DNA of 37,431 nt from Gonium pectorale (Eukaryota > Chlorophyta > Chlorophyceae > Chlamydomonadales > Volvocaceae). The DNA lies in contig LSYV01000035.1 of assembly GCA_001584585.1 (NCBI GenBank), forward strand, positions 781,251 to 818,681, written 5' to 3'. Both the position numbers and the translations under genes were made by a program. The notes beneath the pieces were generated by a model. The model did not search any database, was not told the origin of the DNA, and was given only the letters and a program-made list of their open reading frames with translations. Positions 1 through 9,417 of the stretch are shown in pieces (position 1 is the stretch's first letter; every line of letters begins with the position of its first letter).

Positions 1-92
1 CGCGCGCGCGCGCGCGCGCGCGCGCGCGCGCGCGCGCGCGCGCGCGCGCGCGCGNGCGNGNGNGAGNGNGNGNGNGNGNGNGNGNGNGNGNG
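1..92. repeat. (CG)n / (GN)n low-complexity edge
   Basis: Positions 1-54 are pure alternating CG, and 55-91 alternate G with N. This is simple sequence or unresolved base calls at a contig edge. It directly abuts the GAG-rich 5' end of the MYND-finger reading frame, so the true upstream part of that gene cannot be read here. Confidence 0.9.
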
Positions 93-1048
93 AGGAGGAG
101 GAGGCGGGAAGCTCCACCGTGGCGTGCGGCGGCACGGAAGCCGCGGGTGCACCGAGCGAGGAGCTGACTCCGGCGGTGACAGAGGCCGTGGCGGAGTGGC
201 GCGAGGCGGTGCTCCTGTTGGGGCAGGTCACGGACCTGGTAGGGGCGTGGGAGGCGCTGCGCGCTGTGGAGGAGGCAGGACCGCAGCCCGCGCTGGACTC
301 GCCGCTGGCGCTGCTCGGGGCACCGCCCGTGCCGGCAGCGGGAGCGGCAGCGGCCCAGGAGTCGCATGACCCACGGCTGCAGGCCGAGCCGTCCGCATCG
401 GACCTGCTGGCGTCCTTTCTCCGCGGGGCCCAGCGCAAAGGCCGCGGGGCCTCGGGCAGCGGCGCCGCGGCGAGCAGCAGCCTCCGCAGCATCCTCGCCG
501 GCGGGTCGACATCGGCTCCGCCGCCGCCACCGGCGGCTTCGGCCTCGCCGCCACCGCCGCCACCTCCCGCGCTGCTGCTCACTGCGGCCGAGGCTGCTCG
601 CGCTATCTCGGCGACGCCATTGCCGAACGGCTGCGCTTACGCGGGCTGCACGAGCCTGGTCGGCCCCAGCGAGGCCGCGGCCGGCGGCCGGGTGGTGTGC
701 GGCTGCGGGCGCGTCGGCTATTGCAGCACAGCGTGTCAGATGCTGGACTGGGTGGCGTCGCACCAGGCGGCCTGCCGTGCCCGGCGGCGGCCCGGCGGCG
801 GCGCTGCAGGAACGGGAGCGGGGGCGGGAGCAAGCGCCCAGCCGGGGGCGTTGTCGCAGCCGCCCGCCGCGGCGGCGTTGCGGGCGGCAGCGGCCGCCGC
901 GGGGGCAGAGGGAGCAGGTGCGGGGTTGGGCGAGGCAGGGGCATGGCCGGGGGCCCCGGCGCATGGCGCAGGTGGCAAGCTGGGTGGGCCTGGGGTTGCG
1001 GGCGTGCAGCCCACGCCGTCGCGTCGATCGATCGCGGCCAGGCGGTGA
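92..1048 (+). CDS. MYND-type zinc-finger protein, 3' part (5' end missing)
   Basis: The frame is open from the window edge (GAG repeats at 92-103) to TGA at 1046-1048, so this is probably the last exon or C-terminal part of a longer gene. An in-frame GTG at 119 is not a credible start, and numbering below counts from it. Residues 1-60 look helical and acidic. Residues 115-150 are Ser/Ala/Pro-rich, including a run of seven prolines. Residues 172-219 form a MYND-like cysteine/histidine cluster: C172, C177, C194, C196, C202, C206, H215 and C219, with the hallmark GYCSTACQ and DW..H...C. MYND fingers usually bind Pro-rich partner peptides, and algae carry many of them beside unrelated domains, so the full function cannot be told from this fragment. 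The tail after 220 is Gly/Ala-rich and probably disordered. Oddity: the second cysteine pair is C-x-C rather than the usual C-x2-C. Confidence 0.82.
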   Translation, partial: EEEEAGSSTVACGGTEAAGAPSEELTPAVTEAVAEWREAVLLLGQVTDLVGAWEALRAVEEAGPQPALDSPLALLGAPPVPAAGAAAAQESHDPRLQAEPSASDLLASFLRGAQRKGRGASGSGAAASSSLRSILAGGSTSAPPPPPAASASPPPPPPPALLLTAAEAARAISATPLPNGCAYAGCTSLVGPSEAAAGGRVVCGCGRVGYCSTACQMLDWVASHQAACRARRRPGGGAAGTGAGAGASAQPGALSQPPAAAALRAAAAAAGAEGAGAGLGEAGAWPGAPAHGAGGKLGGPGVAGVQPTPSRRSIAARR

Positions 1049-1211
1049 GCGGTGCCTTTCGCTCGGTGGGCTGGGTAATGCTGGGTGGGCTGAACCCCTG
1101 CAGAACGCACCAGATGCATAGGACACGAGCGTACTTGCTCGCGTGTTGTGGCTGGACTGCGACGCAATGTAGGGAGAGCACGCGGACGTCGCGGTGCGGT
1201 AACAGTGTGCG

Positions 1212-1216
1212 TGTAA
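1212..1216 (+). terminator. TGTAA poly(A) signal for the MYND gene
   Basis: TGTAA lies 164 bp after the stop codon of the MYND-finger gene. This is the pentamer volvocine algae use shortly before cleavage. A second copy at 1639-1643 is a possible alternative. Confidence 0.55.
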
Positions 1217-2096
1217 ACTGCACCAGTCGACCGGTGTCGGCGGCAGGACGGAGCTGGGTGGCAGGTGTAGGTGTGCCCCCGGGTTCTGGCCCGCCGCTGC
1301 AGCGAGGGGGCGCCGAATGCTTACTATATGGAGCAGAGCTCGGTAGGAGGGCGCGCGCGCTGCGTGATGCATACGGCAGCGTATTGTGCAACATAGGCTG
1401 TGTCTAAGGCTGTGGCTTCGCACAGATGCACCAGTACCGACTACCGTTTGCACTGGCGGTGGCAGGATGGCCCAGAGCCCTGTCCATGAGACCATGTTGA
1501 AGACGTTCGTTCACCGTGAGGATGCAAATAGGGTATGGCGCCTCCGCGAACACGTGAAGAAAGTATGCTGCAAATGTTCGAATCGTGTTCTCGAACCCGC
1601 GTTTCTTTATGCATGCTGCTGTCGTCTTTGTCGCGAGTTGTAACCGTGGCCTGGGCCTCACACGCACGCATGAAAGCGCTGGGCGGGTGAGTGCGGCGCG
1701 CCGCCTGTGGGCGCGGGTTACGAGCAACGCCCCGAGCGTCTGGGTTATCAATCGCGCATACCTGGGGCATAAGAACCTGGCGTCGGAGTGCTTTCCGACG
1801 TGGTGGGCTGGGATGCCGATCCTGTGGCTGCAGGGTCCCCAGGCCAACACGTCCGTGTTACCCTGGGGACGCGGTCGTGTTGTGGTACGTGCAGGGCCTG
1901 GGCTGTGCGTGCCCCGGCGGGAGTGCTTCCCTGCTGGTGTGCTGCGGGCCGCTGCCACATGGGATCCATGTATGAGTGGTTGCAGTGTTGGGTTTGCAAT
2001 CATGCTTACTACATACTACTTTGGGCCACATACTACGTTTGTAGTTATTCCCTACTCCATCCGGGAGGTGAATGCCATGTGCGCTGTTCCCGCGTG

Positions 2097-2243
2097 TGAA
2101 GAAAGAGAAACCTGCAGAGAAAGAGGGAGAAAGAGGGAGTCCGCCTCTACGGTCATGCACGCCCGAAGGCGCGACGTTTCCTGTAGGGCGGGCAGGTACA
2201 TAGCAAGACATGTGACGTTCGTCCCGCGCGCCACAAAGACCGG
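2097..2243 (+). repeat. Interspersed repeat, copy A
   Basis: About 147 bp, alignable to copy B along its length. Shared blocks include GAAACCTGCA, GAAAGAGGGAG, CCGCCTCTACGG, CGAAGGCGCGAC, TAGGGCGGGC and GCAAGACATGTGACGTTCGT, ending AAAGACCGG. Copy A carries an internal duplication of the GAAAGAGGGA segment that copy B lacks. Confidence 0.75.
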
Positions 2244-2446
2244 CTTACCAGCTTACCCGGTTTCTGCCGTGTGCCGTGTGCCCGCGGACCCGGCCTGCCA
2301 ACATCCATCGGCCCTAGCAGAGACCTGCTCAACAGGTTACAGGTTACAGGTACCCAACAAGCCAAACGAAGGAACAGGGCCGCTAACAAACTTGGTCACA
2401 CCACCGCCCACCCCGCGGCCCAATCCCATCATCCAACGTCGTACTG

Positions 2447-2594
2447 TGACGAAAAACAGAAACCTGCACAGAAAGAGGGAGCCCGCCTCTACGGCCATAC
2501 AGGCCCGAAGGCGCGACAATGCGCGACGTTTCCAATAGGGCGGGAGGGTACAGAGCAAGACATGTGACGTTCGTCCCGCCCCCCGAAAGACCGG
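2447..2594 (+). repeat. Interspersed repeat, copy B
   Basis: Second copy, in the same orientation as copy A and about 200 bp downstream of it. It lacks the purine duplication of copy A but has its own small duplication of GCGCGAC (GCGCGACAATGCGCGAC). The GCAAGACATGTGACGTTCGT block is identical in A and B, which suggests a fairly recent common origin. Confidence 0.75.
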
Positions 2595-2598
2595 GCCC

Positions 2599-2650
2599 CA
2601 AAGATAGGGCGGGCGGGTGCAAAGCAAGGCAAGTGACATTTCCCCCACCC
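2599..2650 (+). repeat. Interspersed repeat, truncated copy C
   Basis: Matches only the right half of the unit (AGGGCGGGCGGGT, then GCAAAGCAAGGCAAGTGACATT). It follows copy B immediately, so B and C are tandem or were made by a partial duplication. It is more diverged than A and B. Confidence 0.5.
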
Positions 2651-3468
2651 TGTGGCACCTTCGGCTTGGCAGGGGGCGCAGATAGGGAGCCAAGTCGGAT
2701 AAGCCGAGACACACCAAACCAGTCTCCTGTCCTTGCCCCAGCCTTCGCTTTCCTTTTCTTGGTTTATCGTACCCGTGTCGCATGCGCAAGGTGTACGCGC
2801 CCATTTTACGGTCATTTGGCACGTGTGCGTATGCGTGTGTCGTACGGTGTACGGGGCTTTTGCGATTGTTGTGCGGATCTTGGGAACTTAGCGTCACACG
2901 CTTGTGTCGCGCTGCGCTCGTCTTGCTCTTGGGCAGTGGCCCATCAGCGACAAGTAAGTCCCGATCGTCAGTCAGCCTGCTGGCGATTGAGTATTGCAAG
3001 GGCATGACCGTGTGATTCACCTGTCGCCAAGCAGACAGACTTTCGCTTTACAGCAGCGAGACATGAACGGCACTTATTCTTTTCCTTAGCGCTGCAGGCC
3101 AGACCTTGGCCGCTCCCCATTGTGTCGGGGAAAGTGGCGCGCCGCCTAGCCAGACGAGCGCAGTGCGACATAAGCGCTGCGACGCACGTCGGACGATCAG
3201 CGTGCACGACACCCGTCTTCCTGTATTGTTCTGTTACATTCCGTGGTCTCCTAGGTGCAGGGCTCCTCCTCCTCGTGTGCGTGCTGCCGATGTTTGGGTG
3301 GCTCTCTCTTCACGGGAGGGCCTCCCCTTTTTTATGCCCTTCCTCGCCTTTCCTCCTGTAACCTGCAAAAGAGCAAAATCCAGTCCTTCTCCCCAAACAC
3401 CCACATTCCCAAACAATAGTCACGCTCATATCCATTTATCCCGCTCTACTGGAGCTTAAGTAGGAAAA

Positions 3469-6394
3469 ATGTCGTGTGCGGCGTTGAAGCGTGTGAAGCG
3501 TCACCAGGTAATATTCACGCCCTGGCCCTGACCCTGGCCCAAGGCACCAGCTTAATACCGCACTGGAGAGGGTAATCATGCCCGAGCAAATCCCCCGAAC
3601 TGCACTTCTGCCCGGGACGGGCGGCCCCTGGGACAGCGGCAGCATCCAGCGGCAGATAGGCAGAGGGGCCAAAACAATGTCAAGCGCGTGGAAACGGTGT
3701 TTGCTTGCAGCGGATGCAGCCTACTGGGAGTGGGCGCGGTTCACAGGAAGCGGGGGTGAATGGGAGTTCAGGCTCCACCCCTACATTGCCACATTTTGCT
3801 TTTAGAGCTTATAGAATATACACGGTGTACTTACGGTGTAAATCTTCCTCTTCTCCGCGCCATCACTGTACGGTTGTCCCTGTGAGTAAGCCACGCGCCC
3901 CCGCACTACCCCAAGGAAATCCACGAACAAAGGAAACAAATTCTTGCTTTCTTAGATTCTCATATCAGGCTTATGCCTGCGACCTTCAACTCACCAGGCT
4001 TGTGAAACCTCTGGGCCTCCAGTATGGGATTCCTTTCCTGTCTCGCATGCGCATCATCTCTTCAAAGGTGCGGAACGAGCGATGGCGTGCCAGAGGCTGA
4101 GCTCTGGCCGCACCTTGGAGGAGACATCAAGGGAGCTGCAAGGCACCTTACCGCAGATCACAAGGTATAACAATCATGAAGCGTGGGGAATTCAGCCTGG
4201 CCCTGGCCCTGCGGTGGGTGGTGCCCTCTTTGTGACGCGGCAAACCCACTTCCTTGCCTACTCAGGCCAAGGCGTTGCTCACCAATGGCAGCCCTATGGA
4301 GGCATGCAATACCTTCAAATCATCACAGAGCTTCAAGCTGCTCTCAGATGCCTTGGAGAAGTCCATGGCCGCGGCTGGTGAGTTCTGCGAGCGCTGTGCC
4401 CAGGCACTGCCACCTGTAATGTCAAGCAATTCATTGGCGTGTCAAGCGAATGTACGCTGTGGAGTGGCCGCTATCATGACAGATATCGCCCCGGCTTCAC
4501 GGTTACGCTTCTTCCTTCATCGGCTAGCCTTGTGTTAATACATGGGAACGGGTAACCCGACTGCGCCGGCTGCGTCGGGTTATTGTACTTGCGGCGTTTT
4601 GCCCGCAAAGCGAACTGCCTACTCCGCTTCCTGCTTGCAGGGGATTCGGACATAACCACTGCGTCGGCATCTGCTGATGCCACCTCCGCAAACTTGTTGC
4701 TCCGGCGTTCATCTTCCTGCTCAACGACCGTTGCTGGCCCTTGGGCTTCCACGGCCCAGACCCAAAGCGGGGCGCGGCGACGGAAGCAGAATGACCGCGG
4801 CCGCTCGTCCTCGGCAGCCCGCCGTGTCAGGCGCGCCTCCGGTGCCGGCAGCGAGCTAGGCGACGAGCTGGATGTTCCTCTGCCGCCGCTCCCGGTGCAG
4901 GCGGTGGCGGCAGCGACCAGTCTTGTGCATGAGCCGCCGTCGGTGGCAATGCTTCTCGGCGAGAGGGAATCGCCCTGCAGCCCAGCTCGCAACGCGCCGG
5001 CTCCAGACGACGCTGAGGTGGTATGGCCTGTGCTGGGGTTGCACGCGCCAGCCCGGATGGCCGCCCCTCCCTCCAAGGACAGCACGGGCAACGGCCACCA
5101 CAGCCGCACGCTGTACAGCGAGGTGCCGGTGCAGCGCTCGAGCGCGCCCTCAATTCGCACCGCCTTAGCCGCCGCCTACGCGTCCCTGGCACACCCCGGT
5201 GCAGCAGCGTTGGCCGTGCAGCACATAAACGCAGTCATCGGCGGCCAGGGCAGTGCCGTAGTGGCGGACGTCGTCGTCCCGGCTGCGTACATGCCGGGCC
5301 ACCGAGTCGGCGCCTCGGAGGGCGGCGCCGCCCCGGGGACCGAGCACCACCAGGGCTCTCTGCCCGCCTCGCCGCCCCATGCGACATCTCTGCCGCGCGA
5401 CTCCTCGGCGTTCCGCTTCGATCCGGCGTTCCTGGCCTCGCATTGGCAGGCCGTCAGCGCGCCTGGGCTGCCGCCGGGTGCGGACCCTATCTTCTCGGCG
5501 CCGTGCGTACAGGAGGCGGCCGGCAGCGGCGGCGCGATGCACTCCACCTACGTGTTTGCCAGCACGCCGCTCCACTGCTCGACCGGCGGTTTCGCCGAGG
5601 GCCCTGAGGTGGCGGAGCGGTCCTCCGCGCCGCGGCTGGATGGCGAGCGCAGCTCCCGCGCAGCCGCGGCAGCGGCGGCGTTGATGGCGGGCCTCCGCTC
5701 GCCCCAGCCGACGGTGGCGGGCGCCGGCGCGCACTCGCGCTACCGCAGCGTGGAGCCAATGGTGCCTGGCGTGCCGCCCCCATACGTGCCCTCCTCGCCG
5801 CACCGTGGCGGCTGCAGCATCGAGCGCACGTCTGCCGGCCTGATGGCTGGCGGCACCGCGCCGCTCAGCCCGCGGGTCGCCGACAACGACCACGCGATGC
5901 AGACGCTGCTGTCCCTGGGCCTGGTAAACGCCGCAGCGTACCACAAGGCCCGGCGGCGCGCCTCCGAGGCGGGCGGCAGCACGCCCAAGGCCGCCGGCAA
6001 CAGCCCGTCGCTTAACGCCGTAGGGAACTTCATCATGCCTGGGCCCTACCTGCCGCCCGGCGCCTCCGCCTCTCCCACGCACGCGCAGGCGCTGGCGCCG
6101 GCGCGCAAGCAGAGGCGTATGTCGGCGATCGAGGTGGGGTGTGTGCGCAGCCAGTTCAACGCCGACGAGGTCTTCGGCGTCATCCGCCGCGGCACCAGCG
6201 TCGCCATGCCGCGGGACGTCATTGCGCAGCTCGGGCCGTCGGCCTCTGGATCGCCGTCCCACGCGGCGCACACGCCGCAGGCGCTGCCCCCGTCCGCGTC
6301 CATGCCCAGCCGGGCGGCGCGCGACCCGGGTTTGGCAGGCGGCCCCGGCGCGGCGCTGCCGCCATCAGCCTCCATGCCAGGCCGCCTGCGTTGA
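3469..6394 (+). CDS. Unrecognised multi-exon gene: helical N-terminus, disordered C-terminus
   Basis: Proposed exons: 3469-3507, 3551-3571, 3650-3755, 3806-3881, 4068-4164, 4266-4377 and 4641-6394 (stop TGA). All junctions are GT-AG and phase-compatible, and the total is 2,205 nt, or 734 aa. I recognise no family. The first ~155 residues look helical and well folded, rich in aromatic and charged residues (SSAWKRCLLAADAAYWEW; FKLLSDALEKSMAAAG). The 584 residues of the last exon are Ala/Ser/Pro/Gly-rich and probably disordered, with only short denser patches such as residues around 6110-6230 (RRMSAIEVGC, DEVFGVIRRG). The best-supported junction is 4377/4641 (donor GTGAGT, phase 1, making Gly). 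Weak points are the 43-bp first intron, the 50-bp third intron and the 21-nt second exon, so the start and first two exons are tentative. Codon use in the small exons is less GC-biased than in the last exon. The helical part could be a BAR-like or other coiled-coil module, but that is only a guess. Confidence 0.58.
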
Positions 6395-8440
6395 GCAAAC
6401 ATGATACCGGGCTGTGAGCAGGAACGTGCCTTTCGCTCGCTTCGTGGCGACGGGATCGGCCGGCACTGACAGGGTGGTAACGGTGCTTTGTGCTTTCGGC
6501 CGCTTTGTGAATAATAGCTCGGGGTTGAACACGGGCGCTGCGTCGTAGGGATCTCCACACGTCTACCGGTCGGCGCTGGCACGGGGGTACACACCTTGCC
6601 CTGCTCCCGCCGACGCGGTCGCGTCAGGGTGGGAGGAAGTGCGGACAAGATTACACCCTTGGCGCCTCGCGTGGAAATAAAAGAATGCAAGGCCGCTTGG
6701 TAAGCGGTGCAATGGCGTGCTGGGATTCATTCGAATATGGTAGCTGCAGCAGGAGCGGCGAGGCTGGCGGCTGCCGTAGCGGCGATCCAGTGCCACCCCG
6801 TCCGCCCCGCATGAAGTGCTGGAGGGAGCCGGCCGAAAATGACGTGACACCGTATCAACATTATGACCGCTCAGACCCTGCGCCGCCCGTCTTGGTGCCA
6901 GCTCGAGTCGTAGAGGCATGTTGACGAACGGTCCAGGACGGAACACGTGGGCGCTTCTCCGATGTATTAGCGCGGTTCAAATGCCAATGGTTCGACTGTT
7001 GCGGAACGGGTGCTCGCCGCCATGCGCCCGCTTGGGGCATCGGTGTGCTGTATCCCGTGTTGCGCGTCGGGCCGTGAGTGTATGTGGCGGTCATGGAGCT
7101 GCCGGTAGGGTTGGAGAGGAAGCAAGTTTGTCGAGCGACCATCATTATCGAAAAACGTGACGAATGCCCTGAAGGGCGCAGATGCGCACCTGGTTGAGAG
7201 AGGCGGCGGACCGTGGGGGCCGTGTGGTTGCCGCAGCATCCCTGTTGTCTTTATGTCATCAAACCGCGCTTGCATCAGTCTGTGATTTGCTAGCGCCAGG
7301 TCCGCGGCGTGTACTGCCGTGAGGGCCGGACTCCGTCTGCCTCCTGTTGTGTAGTTGCGCGGTACGAGCGCACGATTGGTGTGGTGTGGACGCCTGAGCG
7401 GGTGGGCGCACTTAAACCCTAAGCATCGCTTTGAGACCTGATTTGGATAATGACTGGGCTTTGTATGGGAAGCGTTGTTGCAGCCAGGCTGATTTCTGGG
7501 GTGTCTAGTTGTGGTAATTGCATACCCTGTTCATGGCAGGTGGATCTATTCGTGCATGCCGTAAGCCTTAAGTGCCCTGGGGTGGAATGGCTGTCTGCGT
7601 GACATCTTTGCGCCGGTCTTGGCAGGGTGGAATTTGGGTGGGCGGTGCCGTGGGCTTTGATTTGGGGGTGTGGAGCAGGGACGTCGGGAGCACGCTGAGG
7701 TTGCCCTTTGGGCTGTGGGCGGTTTAGACTATCGGGAAGGATTGCGTGGGCGGAAGCCAAGGAAGCCTTTACGGATTTAAGTGGCTGGGTTTCTTACTGT
7801 CGTACAGATGGTACGTCTCCTGTGACTTCAATGCTGCGCCGGACCCGCGTTGGGGCGCCTTCCTGGCTCGTCGATACCCGTGTGCAATGCACTGGTGGAC
7901 GCGGGTGGCCTCTTCTCCATTGGTTGGCTGCTGAGGCTCGAGCTCTGTGTCTCTCTCTTTTTCTTTTCCTTCAATTCAGATCTCTCTATCACGATGGACG
8001 ACCTTCATTGAAGTGTAGCGCCGGCGATGCGCGCTGCAGAGCCGCTGGTTGGCTGGTAGTAGCAGCGAGTGTGGGAGTCGTCCCCTTTCATGTGCTTGCG
8101 AGCTGTGGCGAAGGCCGCCGCTCCGTCTTGGAGTGGCAGCGGCGCGGATTGGACGCGGAAACGCCTCCTCCGCAGGAGTTGTGCGTAGTGCATTGCATAT
8201 ACCGTATATGGTGAGGCCAGCGCCTCGACGCTTTGGCCTGTCAAGCTGCAGGCGAGGCGTGTAGCAGTGGTGAGGGCGGTTCTTATGCCCGTAGTTGTGC
8301 TGTTGGTTACTGTTGCCAGCTTGCCACGGCGTCATGTACAGGAGACGATGGTTGCGAGAGACTACATTATGTTGCCAGGAGGTTCGGCCTTTGCCCTGAG
8401 GTCTGGAGGCCATGGGCGGGCACGAGGGAGATATGAGGCG

Positions 8441-8474
8441 TACAAAAAAGAGATACCTGCACAGAAAGAGGGGT
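8441..8474 (+). repeat. Interspersed repeat, short copy D
   Basis: A 34-bp segment carries ACCTGCACAGAAAGAGG, the left-end block of copy B at 2447-2594, preceded by an A-rich run as in copy B. It shows that the family is dispersed and not just a local tandem duplication. Confidence 0.5.
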
Positions 8475-8831
8475 ACAGTACCATGCGTTGTAATGGTCTT
8501 GAGAGATGCCGCCTTCCCTTCGTATGTGCGGAACTACAGAACGCTTGCAGTCTTGGTCACGCAGTAAGACCTGCCAGCGCCCGTCCATGTGCACGGCAAA
8601 CGTACTCCTCACTGCGGCCGGCCCGCTGCTTCATGATGCGGAAGGACTGATCACCGGCTCGAAGGGCTCCCACGTCCTAAGCGGATTTCCCTCTTTATTG
8701 CACGGAATTTAGCATTACACATGAAGGCCTAAACATGTATGGCCATATCGAATAACCTTGCGTATGTGTCCGTGGGACATGTTCTGGGCCCTCAAAGAGA
8801 CCCCAAATCTGGACATCCAGCCACGATAGCA

Positions 8832-8880
8832 GCTGGCCCCGTGGCTGGCCCTTCGTGCCTGGGCCAGCCAAGGGGCCAGC
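8832..8880. repeat. Near-perfect inverted repeat / hairpin
   Basis: GCTGGCCCC-GT-GGCTGGCCC, then a 9-nt spacer (TTCGTGCCT), then GGGCCAGCC-AA-GGGGCCAGC. The arms 8832-8851 and 8861-8880 pair over 20 positions with a single mismatch (8841 G against 8871 A). The region is non-coding, between the gene ending at 6394 and VPS54. The structure would be very stable as RNA or cruciform DNA. It could be a small-RNA precursor, a MITE-like remnant or a structural element; nothing here chooses between them. Confidence 0.8.
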
Positions 8881-9417
8881 CCGGCCTCACGTGGCAGCAG
8901 CATCTAGCGGGGCTGCACGCACTTGCGGTCATTGTGACCGCCGGAGGATGGACTTGTGGACATAGAGGACGGCATTGGAGTCCAGGGGGTCCACCTCCCC
9001 TGCACGAAACACACGCATGGCACACTCTGCCGGCCACATAGCCCAGAAGCAAATAACAAACGTTCAATGCAGGCTCCAGCTGTTTAAAAACCAATCCTCC
9101 TGGCAACTAAATCCAACGCTCGAGCCCTTTCCCTGCAACTCCTCGAACAAACTCCTGTGGGCACTGTAATATATATTGTACTGATGTTTCGCGCCCTTGT
9201 ATCACAACATGAATGTCCTCTGCAGCTGCAACAGACCACACCTGGCGAGGGTCCCATAATCTTCCGTGCGTAAACTAAGCTTCACTGAGGCCAGATCGAT
9301 ACGCATTTGCCACGCAACCCATGTACCGGTGACTGACCTATCGATCCTTACGAATAGCCTTGCCTCCTCTGAATGCCCTTGTAATTAGCCACACCTGCAA
9401 CCGGCCAGCGATCCTGG

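Larger units (their letters stand above)
1217..3468. other. Intergenic region with diverged repeats
   Basis: No convincing gene was found. Open frames here, such as 1585-2538 (+) and 2337-3020 (-), have no recognisable domain, carry mixed codon use and run through repeat copies. The sequence is less GC-rich than the coding exons. It holds the repeat copies at 2097-2243, 2447-2594 and 2599-2650, and the short motif ACATACTAC repeated around 2010-2040. Promoter elements of the gene starting near 3469 should lie at its right end, but none is distinctive. Confidence 0.6.
6395..9417. other. 3-kb non-coding stretch (3' UTR / intergenic)
   Basis: No credible coding exon was seen on either strand. 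No TGTAA occurs on the + strand until 8489-8493, about 2.1 kb after the upstream stop. The upstream gene therefore has either a very long 3' UTR or a non-canonical poly(A) signal. Contents that can be named are a short repeat fragment at 8441-8474 and an inverted repeat at 8832-8880. The right end is AT-richer (TAATATATATTG near 9167-9178) and may include the VPS54 promoter. Confidence 0.6.

Noticed and set aside
1574..1598. GTTCGAATC reminiscent of a tRNA T-loop
   Set aside because: No acceptor, D or anticodon arm can be folded around it.
1585..2538. 317-codon + strand open frame
   Set aside because: It runs through repeat copies A and B, has no recognisable motif and shows codon use unlike the real exons.
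2337..3020. 227-codon - strand open frame with internally similar segments
   Set aside because: The similarity comes from the nucleotide repeats, not from a repeated protein domain.
4068..4164. Frame encoding TLEETSRELQGTLPQITR for this exon
   Set aside because: It looks coiled-coil-like, but its phase does not fit the following exon (4266). The frame ending TADHK does.
5165..6271. 368-codon - strand open frame
   Set aside because: Antisense shadow of the GC-rich last exon of the + strand gene ending at 6394; very Arg/Gly-rich composition typical of such shadows.
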